Assembly: GCA_035763125.1 (NCBI GenBank)
Contig: DASUBU010000211.1
Location: forward strand, 1 to 64,000
DNA: 64,000 bases
Reading direction: 5' to 3'
DNA from: SMAG-U1939 sp035763125
Lineage (GTDB): Bacteria; Chloroflexota; Ktedonobacteria; Ktedonobacterales; JADMIN01
Below, piece by piece: positions 22,429 through 30,681 of the stretch. The stretch's first letter is position 1; every line of letters begins with the position of its first letter. Both the position numbers and the translations under genes were made by a program. The notes under the pieces were generated by a model. The model did no database searches. It was given only the letters and a program-made list of their open reading frames with translations, and was not told where the DNA came from.

Positions 22429-25329
22429 ATGGCAGCCACGACCAACGAGACGACTGTGCGGCGGACGCGCACCCGGCAGCGGACACCTGAGCCCACGCCA
22501 GATGCCGCGCCCTCCGTGCCCACACCGGACGCGAGTGCAGCGCAGACGGCCTCCGCGCTGGTGGATGCGTCCGTGGATCGCCCAGCCCTTCCCGCCGCTC
22601 GCGGGCGCGCACTCGCGCCTGCGCACGACTCCGTTCCTGCTGCCGACCCCGCGGCTCTATCCGCTGCCAGTGGGTCGTCCGCCGAGGTAGCCGTCGAGGT
22701 GGCACCCTCGTCGCCGGCTGCCAAACGCGTGCGCCGCACATCCGGTCCGGCTCGCGCGAGCCATATTCCAGGGCTGGCCGAGCGTGCCCGCCAGGCTTCC
22801 GCGCTGCCGCCGCTGCTGCCCCTCTCCGATTCGCTCGCGCTGGCGCTGCCCGGCATGCGCCACGCTCTGCTCAATCGTCCGTTCGACGACGCCGTACGGA
22901 TCGTGGCGGAGAGCTTCGCCGTCGCGCTGGCGCCAGCCGCGATCCAGATCTGGATCGCCGATCCCGCGGCCTGGAGCGCCGAGCAGGATCGCGCCGGCGG
23001 TCACGAGCTGAGCCCGCTGCTGCGCACTCGTGCTGTCGCCGCCGTCCCTGCCCCTGCCCCTGCCCCTGCCCCTGCCCCTGCCCTCGCCGCCGAGATGCCT
23101 GAAGCCGAGACCACAGAGCCAGCGCCAGCCGTGCAGCCCGATGCGCTGATCGCCGAGGTCGCCGCGCACCGCCGGCCGCTGCTGCTCTTCGACGCCGCCG
23201 CGCATCCACTGGCGGGCGACTGGCCCGCGCGCATCGCGTCCCTCACCAGCGCCCACACGCCCGCCGGCGGCTCTGGTCCCGCGGAAACACCTGCCGCGGG
23301 CACGCGCGATACAGGCAGCCCGCTCGACCCGCTCGGCACGCTCGCCGCCTATCCGCTGCGCGTGCGCGGGCAGTTGCTGGGCGCGCTGGTGGTCGGCAGT
23401 GCCGCTCGGCTCGGGCCGCGCCAGCTCCAGTCGCTCGACGAGATCGCCGATCTCACCGCGCTGGCCGCCGACCGCGATCGCCTGCTCAGCTACTCGCAGA
23501 GCCAGGAGGTTGTCGCGCAGACGGTGGTGCGCCACGCGCCGGTCGCCATCGCCGCACTCACCGGTCGCGAGCATAGCGTTGCGCTTGCCAACGCCGCCTT
23601 CGGCCAGTTGATCGGCCACGACGGCGCATCCCCAGTTTCCGGCCGCTGTCTGCGCGAGATCGTTCCCCAGCGTGCCGCCGAGCTGGCCGCCAGTCTGCGG
23701 CTGGATGCCGTGCTGGAGGGCGGCGAGCCGCAGGCGATGATCGAGCTGCCGCTGCACTCGCCCGAGCGTGGCCTCAGCTACTGGAACGTCACCAGCTCGC
23801 CGCTGCCCGGATCTGGAACGGGCGCCGGTGGCGTGCTGGTGGCCGCGGTGGATGTCACGCGGCAGGTGCTCGCCCGCCAGCGCGCCCAGGAGGTGGCCGA
23901 GGTCGCCCAGGAGCGCATCGGCCAGATGCTCGCGCTGCACGCCACCTCGCTCGACGTCGCCAGCCAGCTCGGCGCTGATCCCAGCGAGCTGCTGGCCGAC
24001 ATCCTGCGCCGCTCGATCGCCCTGCTCGGCGCGCGCGCTGGTGCCGTCTACGTGCGCGATCCACGCCATGACGAGCTGGAGGTGATCGTCTGCCAGGGCT
24101 TGCGCGGCGATTATGCCGGCAGCCGGATGCGGCTGGGCGAGGGACTGGCCGGCCGTGTGGCGCAGACCGGCAAGGGCGTGATCGTTGACGACTACCCGAC
24201 CTCGCCGCTGCGCGACGCGATCTACGAGGGTGAAGCTTTCCGCTCGGTGATCGCCGTCCCGCTGCGCCATCGCAGCCAGGTGGTCGGCGTGCTGGATGTG
24301 CTGGACGATGCCGAGCGCCGCACCTTCACCGATGACGATCTGTGGCTGCTAGACCTCTTCGCAGCGCAGGCCGCCCAGGCGATTGAGAACGCCCGCACGT
24401 ATGTCGAGCTGGAGCGCGCCTACCGCAAGCAGCGCGAGCTTGACCGCCTGAAGGACGACTTCATCGCCACGGCTTCGCACGAGCTGCGCACTCCGCTGAC
24501 GGGCATTCAGGGCTTCATTGATCTGCTGCTGGATTATCCCGGCTCGCGCGACGATCCCCGCGCGCTCGATTTCCTGCGCCGCGCGGCGGCCTCCACCGAG
24601 GAGCTGGCCGAGATTGCCGAGCGACTGCTCCAGACGTCGCGGCTCGACTCCGGCCGGCTGGAGCTGCACATCGGGCCGGTGCGACTGGCGCCTGTGGTGG
24701 ACGAGGTGCTGCGCGCGTACCGCGAGTTGCAGGCCGCGCAGGGCGGCACGCACGAGCTGGTTGCCGAAGTGCCGCCGCAGCTCTACGTCCGCGCCGATCT
24801 CGGCCGGCTCAAAGAAGTGCTCGATAATCTGGTGGGCAACGCGATCAAGTATAGCCCGCGTGGGGGGGTGGTGCTGGCGCGCTGCGTGCCGGCGCAGTTC
24901 GATGCACCCGCCGCCGAGGATGGGCTTGCCGACCGGCCAACGCTCGTCCTGCGGCAGGTGTCGGAGGCGCAGTCGGCCGCCGAGCACGACCCGGAGGCGC
25001 CGCTACCTGCGGTGGCCGCGGCAGCGGCGGCCGAGCCATACTACATCATCAGTGTGCGCGACGAAGGAATGGGCATCCCGCCAGGCGAGCGCGAACGGCT
25101 CTTCGGGCGCTTCTCGCGCGGCGACTCGGCGCGCGCGAGCCAGATTCGCGGCACGGGCCTGGGGCTCTACATCTGCCGGCAGATCATGCGCGCGATGGCC
25201 GGAGACATCTGGCTGCAGGAGAGCACGCCGGGCCAGGGCAGCACGTTCGCGCTCGTACTGCCAGCCGGCATCCCAACCGGCGACGGCGCGACGCTGGTCA
25301 CCGCGCCTGAGGCGGCCCTGGAGCGCTAA
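22429..25329 (+). CDS. Large multi-domain histidine kinase (GAF-like, PAS, GAF, HisKA, HATPase)
   Basis: 966 residues without a membrane segment, so cytosolic. The N-terminal 120 residues are low-complexity. A GAF-like region at about 140-340 is broken by an Ala-Pro repeat (205-219). A PAS domain lies at about 370-480 (VRHAPVAIAALTGREHSVALANAAFGQLIG) and a GAF domain at about 515-660 (GLAGRVAQTGKGVIVDD and IAVPLRHRSQVVGVLDV). HisKA carries the phospho-acceptor His in ASHELRTPLTG (about 684). HATPase has NAIKYSP (about 803), DEGMGIPPGERERLF and GTGLGLYIC (about 908), with an insert of about 45 residues in the ATP lid region. No response regulator is adjacent. The ATG at 22429 has GAGGGAAGG upstream. 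Confidence 0.92.
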   Translation: MAATTNETTVRRTRTRQRTPEPTPDAAPSVPTPDASAAQTASALVDASVDRPALPAARGRALAPAHDSVPAADPAALSAASGSSAEVAVEVAPSSPAAKRVRRTSGPARASHIPGLAERARQASALPPLLPLSDSLALALPGMRHALLNRPFDDAVRIVAESFAVALAPAAIQIWIADPAAWSAEQDRAGGHELSPLLRTRAVAAVPAPAPAPAPAPALAAEMPEAETTEPAPAVQPDALIAEVAAHRRPLLLFDAAAHPLAGDWPARIASLTSAHTPAGGSGPAETPAAGTRDTGSPLDPLGTLAAYPLRVRGQLLGALVVGSAARLGPRQLQSLDEIADLTALAADRDRLLSYSQSQEVVAQTVVRHAPVAIAALTGREHSVALANAAFGQLIGHDGASPVSGRCLREIVPQRAAELAASLRLDAVLEGGEPQAMIELPLHSPERGLSYWNVTSSPLPGSGTGAGGVLVAAVDVTRQVLARQRAQEVAEVAQERIGQMLALHATSLDVASQLGADPSELLADILRRSIALLGARAGAVYVRDPRHDELEVIVCQGLRGDYAGSRMRLGEGLAGRVAQTGKGVIVDDYPTSPLRDAIYEGEAFRSVIAVPLRHRSQVVGVLDVLDDAERRTFTDDDLWLLDLFAAQAAQAIENARTYVELERAYRKQRELDRLKDDFIATASHELRTPLTGIQGFIDLLLDYPGSRDDPRALDFLRRAAASTEELAEIAERLLQTSRLDSGRLELHIGPVRLAPVVDEVLRAYRELQAAQGGTHELVAEVPPQLYVRADLGRLKEVLDNLVGNAIKYSPRGGVVLARCVPAQFDAPAAEDGLADRPTLVLRQVSEAQSAAEHDPEAPLPAVAAAAAAEPYYIISVRDEGMGIPPGERERLFGRFSRGDSARASQIRGTGLGLYICRQIMRAMAGDIWLQESTPGQGSTFALVLPAGIPTGDGATLVTAPEAALER
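23048..23083 (+). repeat. Hexanucleotide tandem repeat inside the histidine kinase gene
   Basis: Six exact copies of CTGCCC, encoding alternating Ala-Pro. The unit is a multiple of three, so changes in copy number would keep the frame and only lengthen or shorten a linker. Confidence 0.85.
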
Positions 25330-25490
25330 CTACCGTGGTGCGGGATAACAGGCGGTGTGCTGCGTGCCCGACGCGGATGTGATACGGTTGATCTCGCATA
25401 GCTCAAGTAGCGTACACCTGAGCCAGACGGGGCAAACACGCCGGTGACGACTGCGATCCCTGCTTCAGAAGCAGCAGACGGGAGGAAATC

Positions 25491-25877
25491 GTGGACGGCG
25501 AGAATGCGAATAGGGACAACCTCAATGAGGATGATCAGGGAGATCTCCGTCACCCTGATGACGCAATCAAACGCATTGTCGGCCACGAAGTGTCAGCCCT
25601 CAACCGTCACCCTGGGACGTACACGCTGAGCGGTTCATTCGTGTTTGTACCCTTAGTTGGCAAACCTTCCCAGCCCGCTGGGATGCCCATAAGTGGGGAC
25701 AGCCCCATTGAGGCGCTGGAACTAATGCCTCGGACATATAGTTGTCTGACGCGCGCGGGCTTGTGGCGTGTGTCGGACGTAGCATCACTCAGCGACGAAC
25801 AGTTGCTCGGGATTCGCAACTTTACCGCCGAGTGTCTGGACGATCTCCGCGAGCGATTGAGCGTCTCTTTTACATAG
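25491..25877 (+). CDS. Stand-alone RNA polymerase alpha-CTD-like protein
   Basis: 128 residues from a GTG start with GGAGG 5 bases upstream. Residues 72-123 follow the fold of the RNA polymerase alpha C-terminal domain: SPIEALELMPRTYSCLTRAG, then LWRVSDVASLSDEQLLGIRNF and AECLDDLRERL, giving the helix-hairpin-helix order. The Arg equivalent to E. coli R265 is kept (R81), but the equivalents of N268, G296 and K298 are replaced (S84, T112, E114). The first 70 residues are acidic and then beta-like, with no recognised family. It may bind DNA or contact transcription proteins; this is inference. It stands alone 160 bases after the kinase gene. Confidence 0.72.
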   Translation: MDGENANRDNLNEDDQGDLRHPDDAIKRIVGHEVSALNRHPGTYTLSGSFVFVPLVGKPSQPAGMPISGDSPIEALELMPRTYSCLTRAGLWRVSDVASLSDEQLLGIRNFTAECLDDLRERLSVSFT

Positions 25878-25950
25878 AACGCCCACCATAGTCACGCCAT
25901 TTCACTTGGGGGAGCCTGCGCTTGGCCCCATCCCATCGCCAACACTACAC

Positions 25951-26787
25951 ATGCGCATGAGTTCATCAAACGCTGCATCGGCGCTCGCGCGGCTGCGTGC
26001 CCGACTCGCGCACCTCTACGCCCTCGCCGATGAGACGCTGCCGATTCCCGGCACGTCCCGCCCCTATACCATCACATTGCCCGCCAGCCCCGACGATCCG
26101 CTCGACCGTTTTGCCGCTAGTACTCAGCCGCGCGTTTCGGCGCAGTCCACGCGACGGGCAGAGCCCCGTGAGCTCTCGGCGGTTGCGCTCGCGGCGGGGC
26201 AGGCGCGCCTCACCGTCGCGGCGGGCGTTCATATGCCGTACTGGGCGCTCCTATGGCCGAGCGGACTGGCGCTGGCGGAAGCGCTGCTGGCAGAATCGGA
26301 GGCCGTCCAGGGCCGGCGCGCGCTGGAGCTAGGCTGCGGGCTGGGTGTGACGGCCACCGCCGCGCTGGCGGCCGGCGCCCGCTTGACTGCCGCGGACTGC
26401 TATGCCGAGGCGCTACTCTTCGCCCGCTACAACGCGCTGCGCAACGCCGGCCGCGCCCCGCGCACGCTGCTGCTCGACTGGCGCACGGAGGCGGGCCGTG
26501 CCGCTTGCCTTGCCGCCGGACCGTTTGATCTGCTGTTGGCCGCCGACGTGCTCTACGAGATGGAGAATCTCGCGCCACTGCTTGGGCTTGTGCCGCGCTT
26601 GCTCGTGCCCGGCGGCGCATGCTGGCTGGCGGAGCCGGGCCGGCGCGTCTCGCTGGCGTTCGTCGCGGCGGCGCGCGAGGCCGGCTGGCGGGATCATGAG
26701 ACGATCTTCGATCGCGCCTGGCCGCCAGATGGCGACGAGGCGCGGGTCGCCGTCCACCGCTTCACGCTGCCGGATTTGTCGGGCTAG
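25951..26787 (+). CDS. Protein-lysine methyltransferase-like SAM enzyme (METTL20/ETFB-KMT-like)
   Basis: 278 residues. A leading helical segment is followed by VHMPYWALLWPSGLALAEALL, the PYW-x-WPSG motif of the lysine methyltransferase 16 group. SAM motif I is ALELGCGLGVTATAAL; FDLLLAADVLYEMENLAPLL and GGACWLAEPGR follow it. Relatives methylate protein lysines such as those of ETF-beta, but the target here is unknown. ATG at 25951 or 25957 and a TTG at 25906 are all possible starts; none has a strong ribosome site. It is convergent with the next gene, leaving 6 bases between them. Confidence 0.8.
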   Translation: MRMSSSNAASALARLRARLAHLYALADETLPIPGTSRPYTITLPASPDDPLDRFAASTQPRVSAQSTRRAEPRELSAVALAAGQARLTVAAGVHMPYWALLWPSGLALAEALLAESEAVQGRRALELGCGLGVTATAALAAGARLTAADCYAEALLFARYNALRNAGRAPRTLLLDWRTEAGRAACLAAGPFDLLLAADVLYEMENLAPLLGLVPRLLVPGGACWLAEPGRRVSLAFVAAAREAGWRDHETIFDRAWPPDGDEARVAVHRFTLPDLSG

Positions 26788-26793
26788 CCGGCG

Positions 26794-27363
26794 CTACCTG
26801 CCGAGCAGGTGCTGCAACCCAAGGGGGCTGAGGGCAGTGAGCAGCCAGCCTACCACCAGTGAGGCCACGCTGAGCACGCCCGAGAAGATGCGCTGCCGCC
26901 GCTCGGCCGCCTGCACCTGCTGGCCAATCAGGCTATCCACCAGCCGGCCAAAGGCGGGATCGTCGCGCATCCAACTACGCAGTGTCTCCAGCCGGCCGAT
27001 CTGCATGCTGAGATTGCTCGCGATAACCTCTGGCGGCGGAGGCGCGGCAGCGGGCGGTGCGGACGGCGGCGCGTAGGGCACGCCACCATAGGAAGCCCCT
27101 GGCGCGGGCGCCTGAGCTGGGGCAGGGGGTGGCGGTGGGTAGGGCGCTGGCTGTGCCTCGGTTGCCGGCGGTGCGCTGCTCGCCACGGGGGATGGCGCCT
27201 GCTCTTCCTCGCGCGCCGCGCCGTAGCCCACGCCTGCCGGTGCGCCGCGTGCCCGCTGGCGGTCCGCCTGCTCACCCGCTTGCTTACTCGCTGCGCGCTC
27301 CAGCTCGGCGATTGCCTCGTCCAACGCCGAGGCCAGCCCCTTCGCATATGTGCCGTCTGCCAT
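26794..27363 (-). CDS. Proline-rich protein with C-terminal membrane anchor
   Basis: 189 residues. The N-terminal helix (ALDEAIAELERAASKQAGEQ) is followed by a Pro/Ala-rich linker at about 60-115. A helical region (NLSMQIGRLETLRSWMRDDP, then QQVQAAERRQRIFSG) leads to a C-terminal hydrophobic segment, VLSVASLVVGWLLTAL. This looks like a tail-anchored or type II protein with a flexible spacer. Family unknown. The start follows GGGAGGATG. It is divergent from another Pro-rich membrane protein gene. Confidence 0.7.
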   Translation of the reverse strand: MADGTYAKGLASALDEAIAELERAASKQAGEQADRQRARGAPAGVGYGAAREEEQAPSPVASSAPPATEAQPAPYPPPPPAPAQAPAPGASYGGVPYAPPSAPPAAAPPPPEVIASNLSMQIGRLETLRSWMRDDPAFGRLVDSLIGQQVQAAERRQRIFSGVLSVASLVVGWLLTALSPLGLQHLLGR

Positions 27364-27594
27364 CGAACATCCTCCCTTGTGGTGGGGTGCGCTCCCTCAG
27401 AGCGCATCATCCGCACCCGCCAGCGCATCCTACACAGCCCATAATGGCCCGTCAACGGTCCGGCACGCTGGCATGGGCGTCGGGCGCGTGGCCCGCGAGA
27501 TGCATAGTGCTGCGCTGGCAGAGGAGCCGCGCACAGCGCCACAGCCGAAGGGCAGCCGGACGCCGATGGCCGCGCGACGAGCAGGGAGGCGCGC

Positions 27595-28305
27595 ATGGAC
27601 GACGGGCAGCAGCCCTTTGACGACTCAGATCAGCCGACGGAGCCACAGCCGATCGTGCGGCCGCCGCAGCCGCCACGCCAGCCCCGTCACACACCTGGTC
27701 TCGGCGCTTCACGCGGCCGGCCGTCGTCCGCTCCGCGTGGTCCAGGCAGCCAGGGCGCTGGGCCGTCGCTGCCGTCGCTGCCCCCCCTGCCGCCCACCGC
27801 CAGGCGTTGGCAGCCGGAAGGCGGTGTGCGCCCTGAGTGGCCAACCGAGGGACGAGACACGCGCTCGCGAGCACGATTCGAGCGCGCCATTGCCGCCGCG
27901 CGCCAGCGCCAGCTCAGCCTCGGCTGTGGCGCGCTGGCGACGCTGCTGCTGCTGGGGACGCTGGTGCTCGCCGCGCTCACAGGCAGCTTCTCCGGCCTTG
28001 GCGGCTCGCCGCTCGTGCCGCAGCCCAGCATCCAGGCCGCTCCGCACCCGACCGTGACGCCGCTGCCGACGCCCACCGCCACGCGCACCCCGACCCCGAC
28101 GCCCACCCCGCCGCCGACTCCCACTCCATCTCCCAGCCCCACGGCCACGCCTGAGCCAAGCCCGACCGAGAGCCCGGTTCCGACCGACACGCCGGAAGCA
28201 ACGCCCAGTGATACGCCTGAGCCGTTCCCGACTGACACGCCTGAACAAATCCCGACCGAGCTACCGGTCCCGACTGAGATGCCGACTCCACCTTCGGGGC
28301 CCTAA
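27595..28305 (+). CDS. Single-pass membrane protein with Pro/Thr-rich outer tail
   Basis: 236 residues. The cytoplasmic side is Pro/Gly-rich (1-95). One membrane segment, LGCGALATLLLLGTLVLAAL (about 103-122), is followed by an extended TPTPTPTP-like tail that becomes acidic (DTPEATPSDTPEPFPTDTPE). The tail resembles wall-spanning stalks of Gram-positive and Chloroflexota surface proteins, but there is no terminal domain or sorting signal. The start follows GGGAGG. Function unknown. Confidence 0.72.
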   Translation: MDDGQQPFDDSDQPTEPQPIVRPPQPPRQPRHTPGLGASRGRPSSAPRGPGSQGAGPSLPSLPPLPPTARRWQPEGGVRPEWPTEGRDTRSRARFERAIAAARQRQLSLGCGALATLLLLGTLVLAALTGSFSGLGGSPLVPQPSIQAAPHPTVTPLPTPTATRTPTPTPTPPPTPTPSPSPTATPEPSPTESPVPTDTPEATPSDTPEPFPTDTPEQIPTELPVPTEMPTPPSGP

Positions 28306-28451
28306 TGCGCTCCGCATGATGGCCCTTGCCTGCCCAACGAACAGCCGATATACTGGCCCCGCGAGACGTCCGCTCGGCAGGCGCCGGCTATGTAATGCCA
28401 CCGCGCCGCACTCGGCCGAATGCTAGGGCGTCTCGTCGGGGGAGGGTGGGC

Positions 28452-29714
28452 ATGAGAAAGCGCACGTTCGCGCGCAGGGCGCTGGCGAGGGCCGTGGGGG
28501 CGCTGTGGCTGCTGCTCGGCACCGCGAGCGCCACCGGGCTGGCGGCGGTCCCGGTCGCGCACGCCGCCGGCTCGTGCGACAACGGCTGCATTCATTGGGA
28601 TTCAAGTATGATCTACGCCGGCCAGAACAACGGCTATCCTGAGGGGCCGGTCGGAGAGCATGCGCTGGTACATGGGGAGGGTTTCAGCGCCGAGACGGGG
28701 CAGGCGCTCACGTTCAAGGTGGTCAAGGGTGACGTCAACAATAGTACTGATTCGGAGTTCTGCAAGCTCGAGCCCACCAAGGTGCCGCTCAATGGCACTG
28801 CGACGCCCGACGGCTCCGGAAACTTCGACTTCGGCTTCGACTGGCCGGGAGGCGCTGGCAGCGGCCAGTGGAGCATCTGCGCCTACCGCGCCGCCGACAG
28901 CTCGACCATCTTCAACGTAGATGACGGCCCCTTTGCGGTGCTCTCGTCGCAGCCGCCTTCGCTCAGCCTCTCAAAGAGTACGGTCGCGCCTGGCGCGCAT
29001 CTGACCATCACCGGAAAACACTGGCTGCCTGCGCAGGGCAACATCTTCGTCTATGTCGGCCCCTGCGCCGATTGCGATGGCGCACCGGTGGCTTCGGCGA
29101 TGGTCAGCTCCGCCGCCGACGGCTCGTTCTCGGTCACGCTGCCGATTCCGGCCAATACGTCGCCCAATAGCTACATCGCTAGCGCGCATACCCAGACCGG
29201 CGTGCTCGATATCGGCCCCCATGGTCCACACGTCAAGATTGCCATACCGGCGCCGACAGCTACGCCCAAACCGACAGCCACCGCAACCAGCGCGCCAACC
29301 GCGACCGCTGTGCCGTCCGCTGGCACCGGGAGCACGTCTACGAGCGGTGGGGCCGGCGGCTCGGCGACGGTGATCGCACTACTGGCATTCGCGGCGCTGC
29401 TGCTGGCGGTGATCACTGTGCTGGTCGTGACGCTGGTGCGCCGGGGCAAGCGGCCGCAAACCGGACCACCGGGCAACTTCGGCGGACCAGGCGGGCCTGG
29501 TGGCGGCTACGGGCAGGCTCCAGTAGGTGCCTATCCGCCCGCGCCGGGGACCTATCCGCCGGCGGGCGGCGCCTATCCGACGCCACCTGGGAGCTACCCA
29601 ACGCCTCCTGGCGGCCAGACGATGCCGGGCCAGTATGGCCAGCCCGAGCCCTGGCATCCAGGCGACAACGACGCGCCGACCATCCAGACGCCGGCCGACC
29701 CCTACGGGCGCTGA
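28452..29714 (+). CDS. Secreted/anchored beta-sandwich protein with C-terminal membrane helix and Gly/Pro/Tyr tail
   Basis: 420 residues. The signal peptide (RRALARAVGALWLLLGTASA) probably ends after AHA near residue 39. Two beta-rich stretches follow, the second resembling IPT/Big-type modules (PSLSLSKSTVAPGAHLTITGKHW). A Thr/Ala/Pro linker leads to a membrane helix, ATVIALLAFAALLLAVITVL, a basic stop (RRGKRPQ) and a cytoplasmic tail with imperfect GAYPPAPGTYPPAG repeats. The start ATG at 28452 follows GGGGGAGGG. Its 3' end overlaps the end of truB by 13 bases (convergent). Confidence 0.75.
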   Translation: MRKRTFARRALARAVGALWLLLGTASATGLAAVPVAHAAGSCDNGCIHWDSSMIYAGQNNGYPEGPVGEHALVHGEGFSAETGQALTFKVVKGDVNNSTDSEFCKLEPTKVPLNGTATPDGSGNFDFGFDWPGGAGSGQWSICAYRAADSSTIFNVDDGPFAVLSSQPPSLSLSKSTVAPGAHLTITGKHWLPAQGNIFVYVGPCADCDGAPVASAMVSSAADGSFSVTLPIPANTSPNSYIASAHTQTGVLDIGPHGPHVKIAIPAPTATPKPTATATSAPTATAVPSAGTGSTSTSGGAGGSATVIALLAFAALLLAVITVLVVTLVRRGKRPQTGPPGNFGGPGGPGGGYGQAPVGAYPPAPGTYPPAGGAYPTPPGSYPTPPGGQTMPGQYGQPEPWHPGDNDAPTIQTPADPYGR

Positions 29715-30631
29715 GGCGGATCCTCGACCGGGGCGATCTCCAGCACTTTGTGCGGCAGCCACGCTCCGGCCGCGGCCTCCCAGCGCGCCAGCCCCAGGAA
29801 ACGCCCATCGGTCGAATACGCGCGCAGCAGCTCGCCTTCGGCTGGCGGCTCGGCAATCAGCGACGTCGCGGCGAAGCGCAGCGGCTGGCCGTTCTTCAGG
29901 CGTGCCGCCTGGTCCGGCCCCAGGATCGCCGCACGGCGGTCCAGCAGCGCCTCGTCGGGCGCGTAGAGGTGATCGCGCCACGCCTCGCCCGCCAGCGCCT
30001 CTTCGAGTGCTTCCAGCGCGAGCGCCTGGCGTAGGGAAAAGGGGCCACTGCGTGTGCGCACGAGGCCCGCCAGGTGGGCGCCGGTGCCCAGGCGCGCGCC
30101 GAGATCGTGCGCCAGCGAGCGAATATAAGTGCCCTTGCCACACTCGACGTCCAGCACGAGGTCTGGCGGCTCCCAGGCCACCGGCCGCAGCGCGTAGATC
30201 ACTACCGGGCGTGGCTCAGGCGTCACCTGCTCGCCGGCGCGCGCCAGCTTATAGAGCGGCTGCCCCCCTCGCTTGATCGCCGAGTAGAGCGGCGGCACCT
30301 GGAGCTGCTCGCCCAGGAACGCCGGCAGCGCCGCCTCGATCTCGGCCAGCGTGAGGGCGACCGGCGCCTCGCGCACGACCGTTCCTTCGGCATCGTAGGT
30401 ATCGGTCTCGACGCCGAAGCGCACCGTCGCGCGGTAGGCTTTGCCGCTCTCGCTGAGGTATTCCGCCACGCGCGTGGCCTGGCCCGCCAGCACCGGCAGC
30501 ACGCCGGTGGCCAGCGGATCGAGTGTGCCGGCGTGGCCGACGCGTTTCTGCCCCAGCAGCCGGCGCACGCGCGCCACCACGTCGTGCGAGGTCATGCCGG
30601 CTGCTTTGTGAATCACGAAGATGCCATCCAT
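29702..30631 (-). CDS. truB: tRNA pseudouridine(55) synthase TruB
   Basis: 309 residues. It makes pseudouridine 55 in the T-loop of tRNAs. The catalytic motif GHAGTLDPLATGVLPV has the nucleophilic Asp at 38. Further signatures are KAYRATVRFGVETDTYDAEG, VPPLYSAIKRGGQPLYKLAR and CGKGTYIRSLAHDLGARLG. The C-terminal PUA-like part (PLRFAATSLIAEPPAEGELL) is present. The start at 30631 is the conserved MDGIFVIHKAAGMTS beginning. The usual rbfA/ribF neighbours are absent. Confidence 0.96.
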   Translation of the reverse strand: MDGIFVIHKAAGMTSHDVVARVRRLLGQKRVGHAGTLDPLATGVLPVLAGQATRVAEYLSESGKAYRATVRFGVETDTYDAEGTVVREAPVALTLAEIEAALPAFLGEQLQVPPLYSAIKRGGQPLYKLARAGEQVTPEPRPVVIYALRPVAWEPPDLVLDVECGKGTYIRSLAHDLGARLGTGAHLAGLVRTRSGPFSLRQALALEALEEALAGEAWRDHLYAPDEALLDRRAAILGPDQAARLKNGQPLRFAATSLIAEPPAEGELLRAYSTDGRFLGLARWEAAAGAWLPHKVLEIAPVEDPPQRP

Positions 30632-30681
30632 GGCAGGAAGTATAGCAGCGCCCCCGCAGACTCAGTGTGCGGTGTGCGGCC

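Noticed and set aside
21873..22490. Plus-strand open frame of 205 codons before the histidine kinase
   Set aside because: No ribosome site, Arg/Ser/Pro-rich, and it overlaps the well-supported kinase start.
21532..22626. Minus-strand open frame of 364 codons in the repeat-rich gap
   Set aside because: Crosses the hairpin repeats and the kinase start, is arginine-rich and shows no fold.
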